64,000 nucleotides of DNA from Bradyrhizobium sp. 186 (GCF_023101685.1 NZ_CP082164.1:372001-436000), one strand, 5' to 3'; shown: positions 8,058 to 18,053, counted from the stretch's first letter. Translations and numbers: made by a program. Notes: a model not told the origin generated them from the letters alone.

Positions 8058-11000
8058 GTGAAGGGCGAGGGGCTATCGAGGCAGCAGAATCGACTGCGCC
8101 GGCGCGGCGTCGTGTCGTCTATCGGCGCGTCGGCAATCCTGACGCTTGTCCTCGGCCTCTCGACGACATCGGCCAACGCGCAATGCGCGCCCGATCCGGC
8201 CACGAGTGGCCAGACCGTCACCTGTAGCGGCACCGACGCCGACGGCTTTCAGGCCGGCGTCGGCGTCGACAGCCTCACCGTCAACGTGGTGTCCGGCGCG
8301 ACCGTGAACGATAACGGCGCGGTGTCGATCGGCGTCAACGACTCCAACACCGTGACCAACAACGGAACGCTGTCCGCAGGCGCGGGTCTGACCGGCATCA
8401 GCGTGGGCAATTCGAACACCGTGACCAACAACAGCACCATCACGGTGCTTGACAACGGCCTCGGTATCTCCGCGCTGAATAACAACACGATCGCCAACGC
8501 CGGGACGATCACCACGGGTGATGGGGGCGCCGCGATCTCGGTCCAGGACAACAACGTCATCACCAATAGCGGCGGTCTGACGGTTGGGACATTGGCGACA
8601 GGCATCTTCTCGGGCCAGGCCAACACAATCACCAATGCCGCGACGGGCACGATCACCGGGGGCGTCGATTCGACCGGAATCTTCGTCTTTGGGGGCGGCA
8701 CCGTGACCAATGCAGGCGCGATCACGGTCGGCGCTGGCACCGGTTTCACCGGCGGCATTGTGGCGAGCGCCGACGGCAATACGGTTACCAACACAGCGAC
8801 CGGCACGATCTCGGTGGGCACGAACGCCGTCGGCGTCCTCATGCAAGGCGCTTTTGAGACTGTCAGCAATTTCGGCAGCATCACGGCCGTCGGTTTCGGC
8901 ATGGGCATTTCCGTGCAGGGCGATGACGCCAAGGTGACCAACGGCGGCAAGATCACGACGGGCGACGGCGGATCGGTGGGCATTTCGGTGGTGGGCGACC
9001 GGGGCGCGATCAGCCAAAACGGGACGATCAGTGTCGGCGCCTTCGGCGTGGCCGTTGGCTATTCCGGCCTGTCCGGCACGGTCACGAACGGCGGACGGAT
9101 CACCGGAGCCGATTCTGCCGAAGGCATCTTCGTCGACGGCGACTCCAACGTCGTCACCAACAATGGCACGATCACCGTTGGCGCTTCCGGCATCGGCATC
9201 GACGTGTACACGGCGAGTACGACCAATCAGGTCGTCAATACCGGCACCATCACCGTCGGCGCCAACGGTATCGGCATCAGCGTGAATGGCGGCGCCAACG
9301 TCTTCAACTCGGGAACCATAAACGCCGCGACCGGCTTTGCCGCGATCGAGTTCTGTATCTGCGGTCCGAACACGCTTACGCTCGGGCCCGGCAGCATCAT
9401 CAACGGCCTGGTGCTCGGCACCGGCACCGACACGTTCCAGCTCGGCGGCACCGGCAAGGATACGTTCAACCTCGACCTGATCGGCACCGGCCTCCAGTAC
9501 GACGGCTTCTCGACCTTCAACAAGATCGACAGCTCGACCTGGACGGTGACGGGTACCGGCAATCAGGACTGGAATGTGCTGGCTGGTACGCTCATGCTCG
9601 CTGGCACCATCAACGGCAATGTGACCGTTGCCGCCGGCGGCACATTCGGTGGCATCGGCACGGTCGGCAACACCGTCGTCAATGGCGGCACGCTGGCGCC
9701 GGGCAATCCGACCGGGACACTCACCGTGTCCGGCAACCTCTCGTTCACGACGGCGTCGAGCTACATGGTGCAGGTCTCGGGTGCCAGCAGCGGCCTCACC
9801 GTCGTGACTGGAACGGCGACGCTTGGCGGCGCCACGGTCTTGGTCGTGCCGACCGGCTCGATCGCGAAGCACTACACAATCCTGAACGCGGGAACAACGC
9901 TTCCCGATACGTTCAACCCGGTCGTTGCGGGTCTGTCGTCAAACCTGAAAGCCAGCCTGAGTTACGACCCGAACAACGTCTTCCTGGACCTCTCGCTGAG
10001 CTACGGCACCGGCCTCAACGTCAATCAGCAGAACGTCGCCAACGTGCTGGCACGCTACTTCGATAGCACCGGCAGCCTTCCCGTGGCCTTGGCCAATCTT
10101 TCGCTGGCTGGCCTGACGCAGGCCTCCGGCGAGCCGGCAACGGGTTCGCAGCAGACGACGTTCAACGCAATGAACCTGTTCCTCGGCCTCTTGACCGACG
10201 TCTTCAGCGCCGGGCGCAATGGCGCGCCCGGCGCGACACCGTTTGCCGACGAGGCGGGCGTGAATGCCTATGCTGCCTCCGGCAAGCGTCCGCGCGATGC
10301 CTTCGCCGCGATCCAGCGCAAGGCGCCACCGCCGACTTTCGAGCAGCGCTGGAACGTGTGGGCCGCCGGCTACGGCGGTTCGCAGACGACCGATGGCAAC
10401 GCAGCGCTCGGGTCGAACAACACCACCAGCAGCGTCTATGGCACCGCCGTCGGTGTTGATTACCGCTTTTCGCCGTCGACGATCGCCGGCTTTGCGCTTG
10501 CCGGCGGCGGCACCGGCTTCAACGTCAACGGGCTCGGCTGGGGCCGCTCGGACCTGTTCCAGGCAGGCGCCTTTGTGCGTCATACCGTCGGACCGGCCTA
10601 TGTCACGGCGGCGCTGGCCTATGGCTGGCAGGACGTCACGACAAATCGCATCGTCACGATCGCCGGTGTCGATCAGTTGCGTGCACGGTTCAACGCCGAT
10701 GTCGTCTCGGGCCGTATCGAAGGTGGCTACCGCCAAGCCACATCTTGGATCGGCCTGACGCCCTATGCTGCGCTCCAGGCCACCATGTTCAGCCTTCCGA
10801 GCTATTCGGAGTTTGCAGTGGTCGGCAACAACGCCTTTGCGCTCAACTATGCCGCCAAGAGCGTGACCAGCACCCGCACCGAGCTCGGCCTGCGCGCTGA
10901 CAGGTCGTTTGCGGCCGCCGGCGGCGTGGTGACGCTGCGCGGTCGCGCCGCCTGGGCACATGACTTCAACCCGGACCGCAGCGTCGGCGCGGTGTTCCAG

Positions 11001-11183
11001 ACGCTGCCGGGCGCGGCCTTCGTCGTGAACGGCGCTGCGCAGGCGCGCGACTCCGCTCTGACCACGGCGTCGGTGGAGATGAACTGGATGAACGGCTGGT
11101 CCGCGTCGGCAACCTTCGAGGGCGAGTTCTCGAGCGTCACGCGCTCCTACGCCGGCAAAGGTGTCGTGCGTTACGCGTGGTAG
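8058..11183 (+). CDS. Autotransporter outer-membrane beta-barrel protein
   Basis: Predicted type Va secreted protein of 1041 residues. A signal peptide covers roughly residues 14-42 and ends TTSANAQ. Residues about 60-430 consist of irregular repeats of the form N-x-V/I-T-N-x-G-T-I-T-V-G, expected to fold as a beta-helix. Residues about 430-620 resemble autotransporter-associated beta-strand repeats (GGTFGGIGTVGNTVVNGGTL). The last 270 residues form the barrel and end in an aromatic residue (RYAW). The start is GTG, preceded by GGGGAA. Function of the passenger is unknown. It converges with the next gene, and the two stops are 3 bp apart. Confidence 0.85.
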   Translation: MKGEGLSRQQNRLRRRGVVSSIGASAILTLVLGLSTTSANAQCAPDPATSGQTVTCSGTDADGFQAGVGVDSLTVNVVSGATVNDNGAVSIGVNDSNTVTNNGTLSAGAGLTGISVGNSNTVTNNSTITVLDNGLGISALNNNTIANAGTITTGDGGAAISVQDNNVITNSGGLTVGTLATGIFSGQANTITNAATGTITGGVDSTGIFVFGGGTVTNAGAITVGAGTGFTGGIVASADGNTVTNTATGTISVGTNAVGVLMQGAFETVSNFGSITAVGFGMGISVQGDDAKVTNGGKITTGDGGSVGISVVGDRGAISQNGTISVGAFGVAVGYSGLSGTVTNGGRITGADSAEGIFVDGDSNVVTNNGTITVGASGIGIDVYTASTTNQVVNTGTITVGANGIGISVNGGANVFNSGTINAATGFAAIEFCICGPNTLTLGPGSIINGLVLGTGTDTFQLGGTGKDTFNLDLIGTGLQYDGFSTFNKIDSSTWTVTGTGNQDWNVLAGTLMLAGTINGNVTVAAGGTFGGIGTVGNTVVNGGTLAPGNPTGTLTVSGNLSFTTASSYMVQVSGASSGLTVVTGTATLGGATVLVVPTGSIAKHYTILNAGTTLPDTFNPVVAGLSSNLKASLSYDPNNVFLDLSLSYGTGLNVNQQNVANVLARYFDSTGSLPVALANLSLAGLTQASGEPATGSQQTTFNAMNLFLGLLTDVFSAGRNGAPGATPFADEAGVNAYAASGKRPRDAFAAIQRKAPPPTFEQRWNVWAAGYGGSQTTDGNAALGSNNTTSSVYGTAVGVDYRFSPSTIAGFALAGGGTGFNVNGLGWGRSDLFQAGAFVRHTVGPAYVTAALAYGWQDVTTNRIVTIAGVDQLRARFNADVVSGRIEGGYRQATSWIGLTPYAALQATMFSLPSYSEFAVVGNNAFALNYAAKSVTSTRTELGLRADRSFAAAGGVVTLRGRAAWAHDFNPDRSVGAVFQTLPGAAFVVNGAAQARDSALTTASVEMNWMNGWSASATFEGEFSSVTRSYAGKGVVRYAW

Positions 11184-11186
11184 GCT

Positions 11187-11999
11187 TTACTGCTTCTTCT
11201 GCGGCGGCTTGCGCGGAGCTACGGGCGTGCCGCTCATCTTGTTGGCGGCCTCGCTGATGTCGGGCAGGGTCCTGCGGCCGTCCTCGAGGAAGGACGCCGA
11301 TTTCTTCTTCATGGTATCGGCGAGCTCGTGCAGTCCCTGCACCTTCTCGAACAGCTCGTCCGCCTTGCCGTTGACGAAGCCGGGCACCACGCCTTCGATC
11401 TTCGTGACCGCCTTGTCGAAGCCCGCGAAGGCGCTGTCGATCTTGGTCATGACCGAATCGATCTCCGCGCCCTTGCTCCTGAGATCGGCGGTGTAATTTT
11501 CGAACGTGTGCAGGCCGTCCTTGATTGCGGGAGCGTTGCTGACGATCGTGCGATCGACACTATGCAGGGTGTCGACGATGGATTCAGCGTCACTGAGATC
11601 GGCGGTCAGCACGGGAATGCCGTCCGCATCCAGCGGCACCGGCGGCGCGGAGGGGGCGCCTCCGATCAGCGAGATCGCGGCGACGCCGGTGAGACCCTGG
11701 AACTCGATGCCCGCCACGGTGTCCTTGCGGATCGGCGCGACGTTGTCGAGCATCACCAGCGCCACGACCTTGCGCGGATTGTCGAGCTTGATCGACAGGA
11801 TCTGGCCCGCCGGCACGCCGTCGAAATTGACCGGGCCGCCGCGGCGCAGGCCGCTGGCGGAACCGCCTTCGAACACGACGCGCAACTGGCTGCGGCTCTG
11901 GATAGTGCGCCATTTCTGCACGCCGAGCATGCCGCCGAACGCCACGGCGATCACCGCCAGCGTCGCCGTTCCGATCACCAGATTGCTCGCGCGTGCCAT
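11187..11999 (-). CDS. MCE/MlaD family protein (orphan)
   Basis: A 270-residue protein with one N-terminal membrane anchor (LVIGTATLAVIAVAFGGMLG), then an MCE domain at about residues 35-110 (VVFEGGSASGLRRGGPVNFDGV, GLTGVAAISLIGG), then a helical tail and a basic C-terminus. MlaD-type proteins are the periplasmic lipid-binding part of Mla ABC transporters that move phospholipids between membranes. No mlaE or mlaF partner is adjacent. The ATG at 11999 is used; an in-frame TTG at 12020 is possible. Confidence 0.8.
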   Translation of the reverse strand: MARASNLVIGTATLAVIAVAFGGMLGVQKWRTIQSRSQLRVVFEGGSASGLRRGGPVNFDGVPAGQILSIKLDNPRKVVALVMLDNVAPIRKDTVAGIEFQGLTGVAAISLIGGAPSAPPVPLDADGIPVLTADLSDAESIVDTLHSVDRTIVSNAPAIKDGLHTFENYTADLRSKGAEIDSVMTKIDSAFAGFDKAVTKIEGVVPGFVNGKADELFEKVQGLHELADTMKKKSASFLEDGRRTLPDISEAANKMSGTPVAPRKPPQKKQ

Positions 12000-12149
12000 C
12001 AGGTGCGATTCTACGGCCAAAGCGGAGAAGTTGGAAGCATGGCCGCAATGTTAAGTAGGCCGGGTTAGCGAAGTGTAATCCGCCATTGTCTCTTGCGTGC
12101 ATGGGGCCGAATTGGCGGATTGCGCCGCGCCAATGCGCCCCACACGACG

Positions 12150-14369
12150 TTAGTGCCCGGCGGCGCGTTTTGCCGCGGCATTGTTCAGGACGATGAGGGC
12201 ATCGACGGCCACGCCCGTCCTGGCGTTGATCAGGAACGGATTGACGTCGATCGATGCGATCCGGTCGCCGGCATCTGCGATCAGGTTGGACAGACCTACC
12301 AGCGCCTTCACGGCGGAGGCCTCGTGCAACGCCGGCTTGCCGCGATAGCCACCTATCTTGACGCCGGCCTTGGTGCGGCCGATCAAAAGTCGCGCCTCGA
12401 CCTCGTCCAGCGGCGCGCCGGCGAGCGCCACGTCCTTCATCAGCTCGATGTCGATGCCGCCGGTGCCGAACAGCACCACGGGCCCCATCTCGGCATCGAG
12501 CGAGGCGCCGACCACCAGCTCGAGATCGGCTTTGACCTGCTGCGCGATCAGGATGCCGTCGAGCCTGGGCTTGCCCTTCAGCCTCTTCACCCGCGCGGTG
12601 ATATCGGCAAACGCCTTCTTCACCTCGGCCGCGCTGTTGAGGTTCAGCACCACCCCGCCGATGTCAGACTTGTGCAGGATCTCGGCGCTGACGACCTTCG
12701 CCACGACCGGAAAGCCGATTTGTTTGGCGATCTTCACGGCCTCCGCTGCCGTCCGCGCGATTTCCTCCTTCGAGACCGGGATGCCGTAGGCCTTCAGCAG
12801 CTTCTTCGAGGCGACCTCGTCGAGCGCGGCACCGCTCGCCGATTTCAGCGCCTTCTCCAGCACCGCACGCGCGGCAGGCTTCGAGCTCGAGGCGATGTCG
12901 GGCACCTCCTTGCGCAACTTCGCATAGTCGAGCAGGGATTTGATCGCGGTGACCGCGCGGTCCATGCCCTGCATCACCGCCAGATGCGGCAGCGATTTAC
13001 GCAAGCCCTTGGTGAAGTCGGTGAAGCCGATCGACATCGCGCTGATATAGATCACGGGTTTCGAGGCCCGGCTCGCCATCTTATCGACGATGCGCAAATT
13101 GCGCTCGCGCAGCTCATGCGGCGCCTTCGGCAGCTCGGAATCGATGATGACGATGTCGATCTCGGGGTCGTCGATCATCAGCTCGATCGACTTCATGTAG
13201 ACGGAGGGATCGACCACCGCGGCAAATCCGGCGTCGAGCGGGTTGCCGACGATCGAGCCCGGCCCGAGCATCTTTGCCAGTTCGCTGCTGACATGCGGGC
13301 TCAGCGGCGCGAAGTTCAGGCCGGCTGCGTAGAAGGCGTCGATCAGCATGCCGCGCTTGCCGCCGGACAGCGTGACCGCGGCGAGCCGGTCGCCTTTGGG
13401 TACCGCGGCATGCACGAAGCATTCGGTGGTCTCGATCAGCTCGTCGAGCCCGCCCACGCGGATCACGCCTTCACGGGTCGCAACGGCGTCGAACGTCTCG
13501 ATCGACCCCGCGAGCGCACCGGTGTGTGCCATCGCAGCCGCGCGGCCGCCCTCGGACGCCCCGAGCTTGAGCGCGATCACCGGCTTGCTCGCCGCGCGCG
13601 CAGCCTTGCAGGCGTCGCGGAACGCCTTGGTGTTGCGCACGCCTTCGAGATAGACCACGATCACCTTGATGCTTGGATCCTCGGCGAAATAGCGCATCAG
13701 GTCCGGCGTCTCGAGCCCGGCCTCGTTGCCGGTCGTCACCATGTAGCCGACACCGACGCCGCGATCCTCCAGCGCCTGGCGGATTGCCATGACGATGGCG
13801 CCGGACTGTCCGGCGATCGCCACGGTACCTTGTTCCACGGTGACGATGCGGTCGTCGATATTGGTGAAGAGTCTTTCACCGGCGCTCAAATTGCCGAGGC
13901 AGTTCGGACCGGTGACGGCGAGGCCCGTTTCGCGCACCGCCTGGTGCAATTCGGCGGCGAGCTTCTGGCTCTCCTCATCCTGCAACTCGCTGAAGCCCGA
14001 GGTGACGATGGTGGCCGAGCGTGCGCCGGCCGCGGCGGCGTCGCGGATCACCTGCACGGCAAAGCGTGCGGGCACCAGCACCAGCACGTGATCAGGCTTT
14101 TCCGGGAGGCTGGCAAAGTCCTTGTAGCAGGGGACGCCCCAGATGGTTTCGCGTCTGGCATTGACCGGATAGAGCCCACCCTCGAAGCCGTACTTGACCA
14201 GATTGTTCCAGATCCGCTCGGCATAGTTGCCGGGCTTGTCGGTCGCGCCCACCAGCACGATGTTGTGCGGGTGCAGCAAGGCGTGGATGCCCTTGACGAC
14301 ATCGCTGGCATCGGGTCGCGGAGACCATGGCCGCGAAGAAACCGACGCAGCGAACACCTGGGCTTCCAT
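12150..14369 (-). CDS. Acyl-CoA synthetase, ADP-forming (acetyl-CoA synthetase-like)
   Basis: A 739-residue single-chain NDP-forming acyl-CoA synthetase. The order is CoA-binding domain (IVLVGATDKPGNYAERIW, about residues 35-130), succinyl-CoA ligase-like domains (GPNCLGNLS; AMAHTGALAGS with the expected phosphohistidine), and a C-terminal ATP-grasp domain (from about residue 520; IDVNPFLI near the end). No GNAT domain is fused, unlike protein acetyltransferase Pat. It reversibly makes acyl-CoA from acid, ATP and CoA; the exact acid cannot be told from sequence. GAGGA precedes the ATG. The 129-bp gap to the MCE gene may allow co-transcription. Confidence 0.88.
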   Translation of the reverse strand: MEAQVFAASVSSRPWSPRPDASDVVKGIHALLHPHNIVLVGATDKPGNYAERIWNNLVKYGFEGGLYPVNARRETIWGVPCYKDFASLPEKPDHVLVLVPARFAVQVIRDAAAAGARSATIVTSGFSELQDEESQKLAAELHQAVRETGLAVTGPNCLGNLSAGERLFTNIDDRIVTVEQGTVAIAGQSGAIVMAIRQALEDRGVGVGYMVTTGNEAGLETPDLMRYFAEDPSIKVIVVYLEGVRNTKAFRDACKAARAASKPVIALKLGASEGGRAAAMAHTGALAGSIETFDAVATREGVIRVGGLDELIETTECFVHAAVPKGDRLAAVTLSGGKRGMLIDAFYAAGLNFAPLSPHVSSELAKMLGPGSIVGNPLDAGFAAVVDPSVYMKSIELMIDDPEIDIVIIDSELPKAPHELRERNLRIVDKMASRASKPVIYISAMSIGFTDFTKGLRKSLPHLAVMQGMDRAVTAIKSLLDYAKLRKEVPDIASSSKPAARAVLEKALKSASGAALDEVASKKLLKAYGIPVSKEEIARTAAEAVKIAKQIGFPVVAKVVSAEILHKSDIGGVVLNLNSAAEVKKAFADITARVKRLKGKPRLDGILIAQQVKADLELVVGASLDAEMGPVVLFGTGGIDIELMKDVALAGAPLDEVEARLLIGRTKAGVKIGGYRGKPALHEASAVKALVGLSNLIADAGDRIASIDVNPFLINARTGVAVDALIVLNNAAAKRAAGH

Positions 14370-14571
14370 GGCGCATCCTCACATTTTGTTTTTGTTGCAG
14401 CGCGCAGTCGTGCGCCGAGTTCTGGCGGGGCTAAACGTGACGTGCTCCATGCCGCGTGACGGAATGGGTGGGACCTCACGAGAAGGCTAGCATCACCAGA
14501 CTTTCGGCGAAAGTGCGAACAATCTGGTGAAGTGCTACGAATGGCCGACGATCATCCCCGAAGTGGTGCTC

Positions 14572-16212
14572 ATGCCGCTGCTGTCCGTCGTGGTGCCGAC
14601 GCTCAACCGTCCCGATACGCTTCGTCATGCGCTGGCGACCATGGCCTGTCAGCCCGTGAACGCGGATTGCGAGTTCATCGTCCAGAACAATGGCGGCAAT
14701 CCCGATATTACGGAGATGGTCGCAGGACTCCGGGACGAACGCTTCAAGCATTTTGCCAGCGATGCCGTTCTCACCATGACCGATAATTGGGAGGCGGCAC
14801 TCGGCCACGCGTCGGGCGAGTACGTCACCTTCATCGGCAATGACGATGGCCTGATGCCTTATGCCTGCGCGACGGCAGTGGGCATTCTCGCAGACCGAAC
14901 AATCGATCTCCTGAGCTGGCGCGCCTACAGCTACTACTGGCCGAACTACTATCATCCGGCCTTCCGCAACCGGCTGCTTGCCGAGATCGACCTCACTTCG
15001 TCGGCAAGGCGCATCTCTTCACGCGACGAACTGGCGCGCATCTTCGGCTTCCAGCTTCACTATTCGCATCTGCCGATGGTCTACAACTCGTTCGTCCGCC
15101 GCAGCGTCATCGACCGGATGCGTGCAATCGGCGGCCGCTATTTCATCGGACTTTCGCCAGACGTGGCGTCCGGAATCGCCAATGCCGCGCTGACCGACAG
15201 CTTCGTTCGTCTTTCACGCCCCCTCGGCATGGCCGGCTTTTCGGAACACAGCACCGGCCACGCGCTGTTCTTCGAGACCCCAGATCTTCTCGCGACCGCA
15301 CGAGGGTCTCGAGACTTCGGAGCCATTGACGGCGATCCCAAACTTCCCGATCTCAACGCGCTTCAGCTCTTCATCGCCAAGGACATGCTCGTCCTGAAGC
15401 GTCTGCTTCTCTCCGATGACGCCAAGGTGCGCGTCGACTTCAAGGCGCTGGCGCAGGCGCTTGCGACCGACATCAACAATCGGCCGCTGCTGTATGACCA
15501 GACCGTGCAGACGATCGGCGAACTCTCGCGCTCGATGCCGCCGACATCATCGTCCCGGCATGCCTTGCCGATCGTCCGCCGCCCGGCCGGGGCGTGCGTT
15601 CAACCGGACCCGCCCGTATGCTCTATGAACTCGACGGCTCGACGCTCGGACTCGATTCGATCGCGGATGCGGTGCGCGTGATTGCGCAATTCGTTCCGGA
15701 TCAGGAGCCGGTCGATCCGGCAGGTCTCGAAGCGCCGGTGCCCGTGTCGATGCTTGGCGCAGACGAGCTCGGCTTCGCGCGCGACGGAAACGGTGTTGCG
15801 GCGCTGATCGCGGGATGGGGCGAGCCTGAGGAATGGGGCGCCTGGTCCGTTGCCAGGCAATGTGTGCTCCGCTTCGAGGTGCGCCCCGTTCCGTCACGAC
15901 CGGCCGAAATCGTCTTATCGTGCCGGGCTTTCGTCTCCGACGGGAATCCGCAACTGCGCGCCGTCTGCCGCGTCGGCAACGGGGCGCCGCAGGAATTGAT
16001 GTTCTCGATGGAAGCGTTCACCGGCCTGCGCAGGCTGAAGCTCGACCCGGCCGCGGTTGCTTCCGACGGAACGCTGACCATCAGCCTCGCGCTGTACGAT
16101 CCGCGCTCGCCCGCCCGATCTGGCACTGAGCTCCGATGTGCGGCCGCTCGGTATCGGGCTCGAACGGATGTGGATCGAGGCCGCCGGGATCAGTGCTCCA
16201 CCGGGTTCTTGA
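14572..16212 (+). pseudogene. Family 2 glycosyltransferase with C-terminal beta domain, two compensating frameshifts
   Basis: Frame 1 runs from 14572 (MPLLSVVVPTLNRPD, a GT-A nucleotide-sugar site; YVTFIGNDDG as the DxD-like loop) to about 15525. The protein then continues naturally in frame 3 (ALDAADIIVPACLADRP through GTLTISLALYDPRSPA) and returns to frame 1 at about 16112-16120 (DLALSSDVRPLGIGLERMW) to a TGA at 16210-16212. The second shift is explained by one extra C in CGCCCGCCCGAT. Read as annotated, frame 1 stops at 15681 with a meaningless tail. An in-frame GTG at 14527 is an alternative start. Either this is a recent pseudogene or the sequence has two single-base errors. Confidence 0.72.
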
Positions 16213-16223
16213 TCGCTGCCTGC

Positions 16224-17216
16224 TCAGTACTGCACCAGGCCAAGTCTGTAGCCGTAGTGATAGGCCAATTGCTTCATGAGATAGGGCGCGATGGCACGCC
16301 GTATCTGGATATGCGTCGGCTCGAAGCCGAGCACGCGGCGTCGCAAAATGCCCATTTCCCGCACGCCGACTGCATAGGTTGCGGCCGTCTTCTGTGCGTC
16401 GTGGATACGGAAACAGGCGAGAAACCGCGGCAGGCGCACGAACTTGAAACCCGCGGCCTGCGCCCGCAGGATGAAGTCCCAGTCCATCGCATAGTGGAAA
16501 CTTTCGTCAATCGGGCCGATGCTGTCCCACACGCGCTTGCGCCAGAACATCGTCTCCTGCGGAATGTAGTCGGCAAATTTCAGCGCCTTGCCGTCGTGGG
16601 GCGGCAGCACGGCGCGACCGACCTCGAGTCCCTCGCGATCGATGAAGACGCGATGGCCGTAGACGACATCGACATCCGGATGCGACATGAAGTAGTTGGC
16701 GACATAGGCGAGCGTCCCGGGCAGCAGCATGTCATCGCTGTTGAGATAGGCCATGATCTCGCTGTCGACGCCGGCGAAGCCGAGATTGATGGCGTTGGAT
16801 TGGCCCTTGTCCGGCTCGCTCTTCCAACTGATACCGCCGCCGCTGCTCTTCAGCAGATCGAGCGTGCCGTCGATCGAGGCGCCGTCCTGCACGTGATAGT
16901 GCAGCTTCGGATAGCCCTGGCTCACGATGCTCTCGATCGTGGCGCCGATATATTGCGCATGGTTGTAGCTCGGCGTGACCATCGCGATCTGCGGCGCATC
17001 CGCGGGGATCGCGGGTGCAGGCTTGAAGTCGTTCAGGTTGAGCAGACGCGGCGGATATTGCTCGAAGGTCCATATCGGCGGCCGCCGCCAGAGGCTGCGA
17101 AGCGAGGATCGTCTTTGCCCCGCGGCAACGAGATCCAGATTCCTTTCCAGTAGCGCGATGCGGTTTTCGAGCTGCTCCAATCGCTGTTCGAGACGCTGCC
17201 TGAACTCTTCGTCCAT
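16224..17216 (-). CDS. Family 2 glycosyltransferase
   Basis: A 330-residue glycosyltransferase. An N-terminal heptad-like segment (EEFRQRLEQRLEQLENRI) suggests a short coiled coil. The GT-A domain begins at about residue 75 (IAMVTPSYNHAQYIGATIES), with AYLNSDDMLLPGTL as the metal/nucleotide site and MDWDFILRAQ as the acceptor-side motif. There is no membrane helix. GGGAAG precedes the ATG. It lies downstream of the sortase gene on the same strand and tail to tail with the broken glycosyltransferase (12-bp gap). The sugar and acceptor are unknown; a surface glycan role is inferred from context. Confidence 0.87.
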   Translation of the reverse strand: MDEEFRQRLEQRLEQLENRIALLERNLDLVAAGQRRSSLRSLWRRPPIWTFEQYPPRLLNLNDFKPAPAIPADAPQIAMVTPSYNHAQYIGATIESIVSQGYPKLHYHVQDGASIDGTLDLLKSSGGGISWKSEPDKGQSNAINLGFAGVDSEIMAYLNSDDMLLPGTLAYVANYFMSHPDVDVVYGHRVFIDREGLEVGRAVLPPHDGKALKFADYIPQETMFWRKRVWDSIGPIDESFHYAMDWDFILRAQAAGFKFVRLPRFLACFRIHDAQKTAATYAVGVREMGILRRRVLGFEPTHIQIRRAIAPYLMKQLAYHYGYRLGLVQY

Positions 17217-17382
17217 TTACCGTTTCTTCCCGGCTGGCGCAGAATAGATAAATCAGCCGGCCATTCTTATAGGTCTCCGGCCGATCGCGCCAGTTCAGAG
17301 GTCCCATCAAAATGCGATCGCGCGGCGCCTTTACTTGCAGTCCAAGTAGGGTCGGCTGATTCCAACAGGGGCGCAGACAAAC

Positions 17383-17952
17383 CTACCCGCCGGTCTCGAT
17401 CAGCGTTGCATGAAGGATGTAGCGCTCGGGCCCGGACGTGACAGCGTCGAACGGCCAACAGGTCGTGAGCACCAGTTCGAAATGCTCGGTCGCCGGATCG
17501 ATGCCCGATGCATCGAAACGAACCACGGCCGAGGAATCCGCGCGATAGCGGAAGTGCCTGCCGTCGCGGCGTGTGATCTCGATCACGTCACCGACGGCAA
17601 CATTCCGCAAGAAACGGAAATGCGTGTCGCGATGTGCGGCATATACAACACTGCCGCGCTCGCCGGCATCAACCGTTTGGTCGATATGGCCGGGACCGAA
17701 GGCAAGCGCCTGGCCGCTTGTGCCTGCGAGCACGATGGCGCTGGCGCCGATCCGCTTCACCTCGATCCGGGCAACCGGCCAGGTGTCGGCCCAGGACCAC
17801 GGCTTGACCGTCTGGCCCGTCGCAACGCTGCTGTCGAACGCGCGCTCCAGCAGCACCTGCGCGAGCCAGGCCTTGGCGTGGATGTAAGTGCCGTCGCTGA
17901 ACAGGATGATGCCGACCAGCGCCAGAACGAGGGGGGAGATGAGGCGGGGCAT
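17383..17952 (-). CDS. Class GN sortase (proteobacterial single-target sortase)
   Basis: A 189-residue transpeptidase with an N-terminal membrane anchor (ISPLVLALVGIILFSDG). Catalytic residues are visible: H107 (YAAHRDTHF), C165 (TTCWPF) and R177 (GPERYIL). Sortases cleave an LPxT-type signal and join the protein to an acceptor. In Gram-negative bacteria this class occurs next to one dedicated substrate, here the gene upstream. The ATG at 17952 was chosen because MPRLISPL leads straight into the anchor; the longer frame would begin in the terminator region and carry a non-native Ala/Arg-rich leader. No clear Shine-Dalgarno is visible. Confidence 0.88.
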   Translation of the reverse strand: MPRLISPLVLALVGIILFSDGTYIHAKAWLAQVLLERAFDSSVATGQTVKPWSWADTWPVARIEVKRIGASAIVLAGTSGQALAFGPGHIDQTVDAGERGSVVYAAHRDTHFRFLRNVAVGDVIEITRRDGRHFRYRADSSAVVRFDASGIDPATEHFELVLTTCWPFDAVTSGPERYILHATLIETGG

Positions 17953-17976
17953 GGGTATCGAGGTTGTTCGTCGTTC

Positions 17977-18024
17977 AAAAAAGGCGCGCGCGGCCGTTGG
18001 GGTGGGACGGGCAGCCGCGCGCGC
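17977..18024 (-). terminator. Intrinsic terminator between sortase target and sortase genes
   Basis: Read on the minus strand, an 11-bp perfect GC stem (18024-18014 with 17994-17984, 19-nt loop) is followed by one C and six T (17982-17977). A further 7-bp hairpin (18052-18046 with 18037-18031) overlaps the end of the target gene. Transcripts of the abundant substrate would mostly end here, leaving limited readthrough into the sortase. Confidence 0.65.
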
Positions 18025-18053
18025 TGAAGCAGAGGAGTTCGGGGGCTCCTCTC

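Noticed and set aside
8073..9872. 599-codon open frame on the minus strand opposite the autotransporter
   Set aside because: Arises from the repetitive GC-rich passenger sequence; no start site or domain.
12093..14459. 788-codon open frame on the plus strand opposite the acyl-CoA synthetase
   Set aside because: The antisense frame mirrors codon bias of the real gene; its translation is His/Asp/Arg-rich without recognisable folds, while the minus strand encodes a clear ADP-forming synthetase.
15594..17153. 519-codon open frame on the plus strand, continuing from the broken glycosyltransferase into the next gene
   Set aside because: Only its first part (to about 16115) is real coding sequence belonging to the frameshifted glycosyltransferase; the rest is antisense to the glycosyltransferase at 16224-17216.
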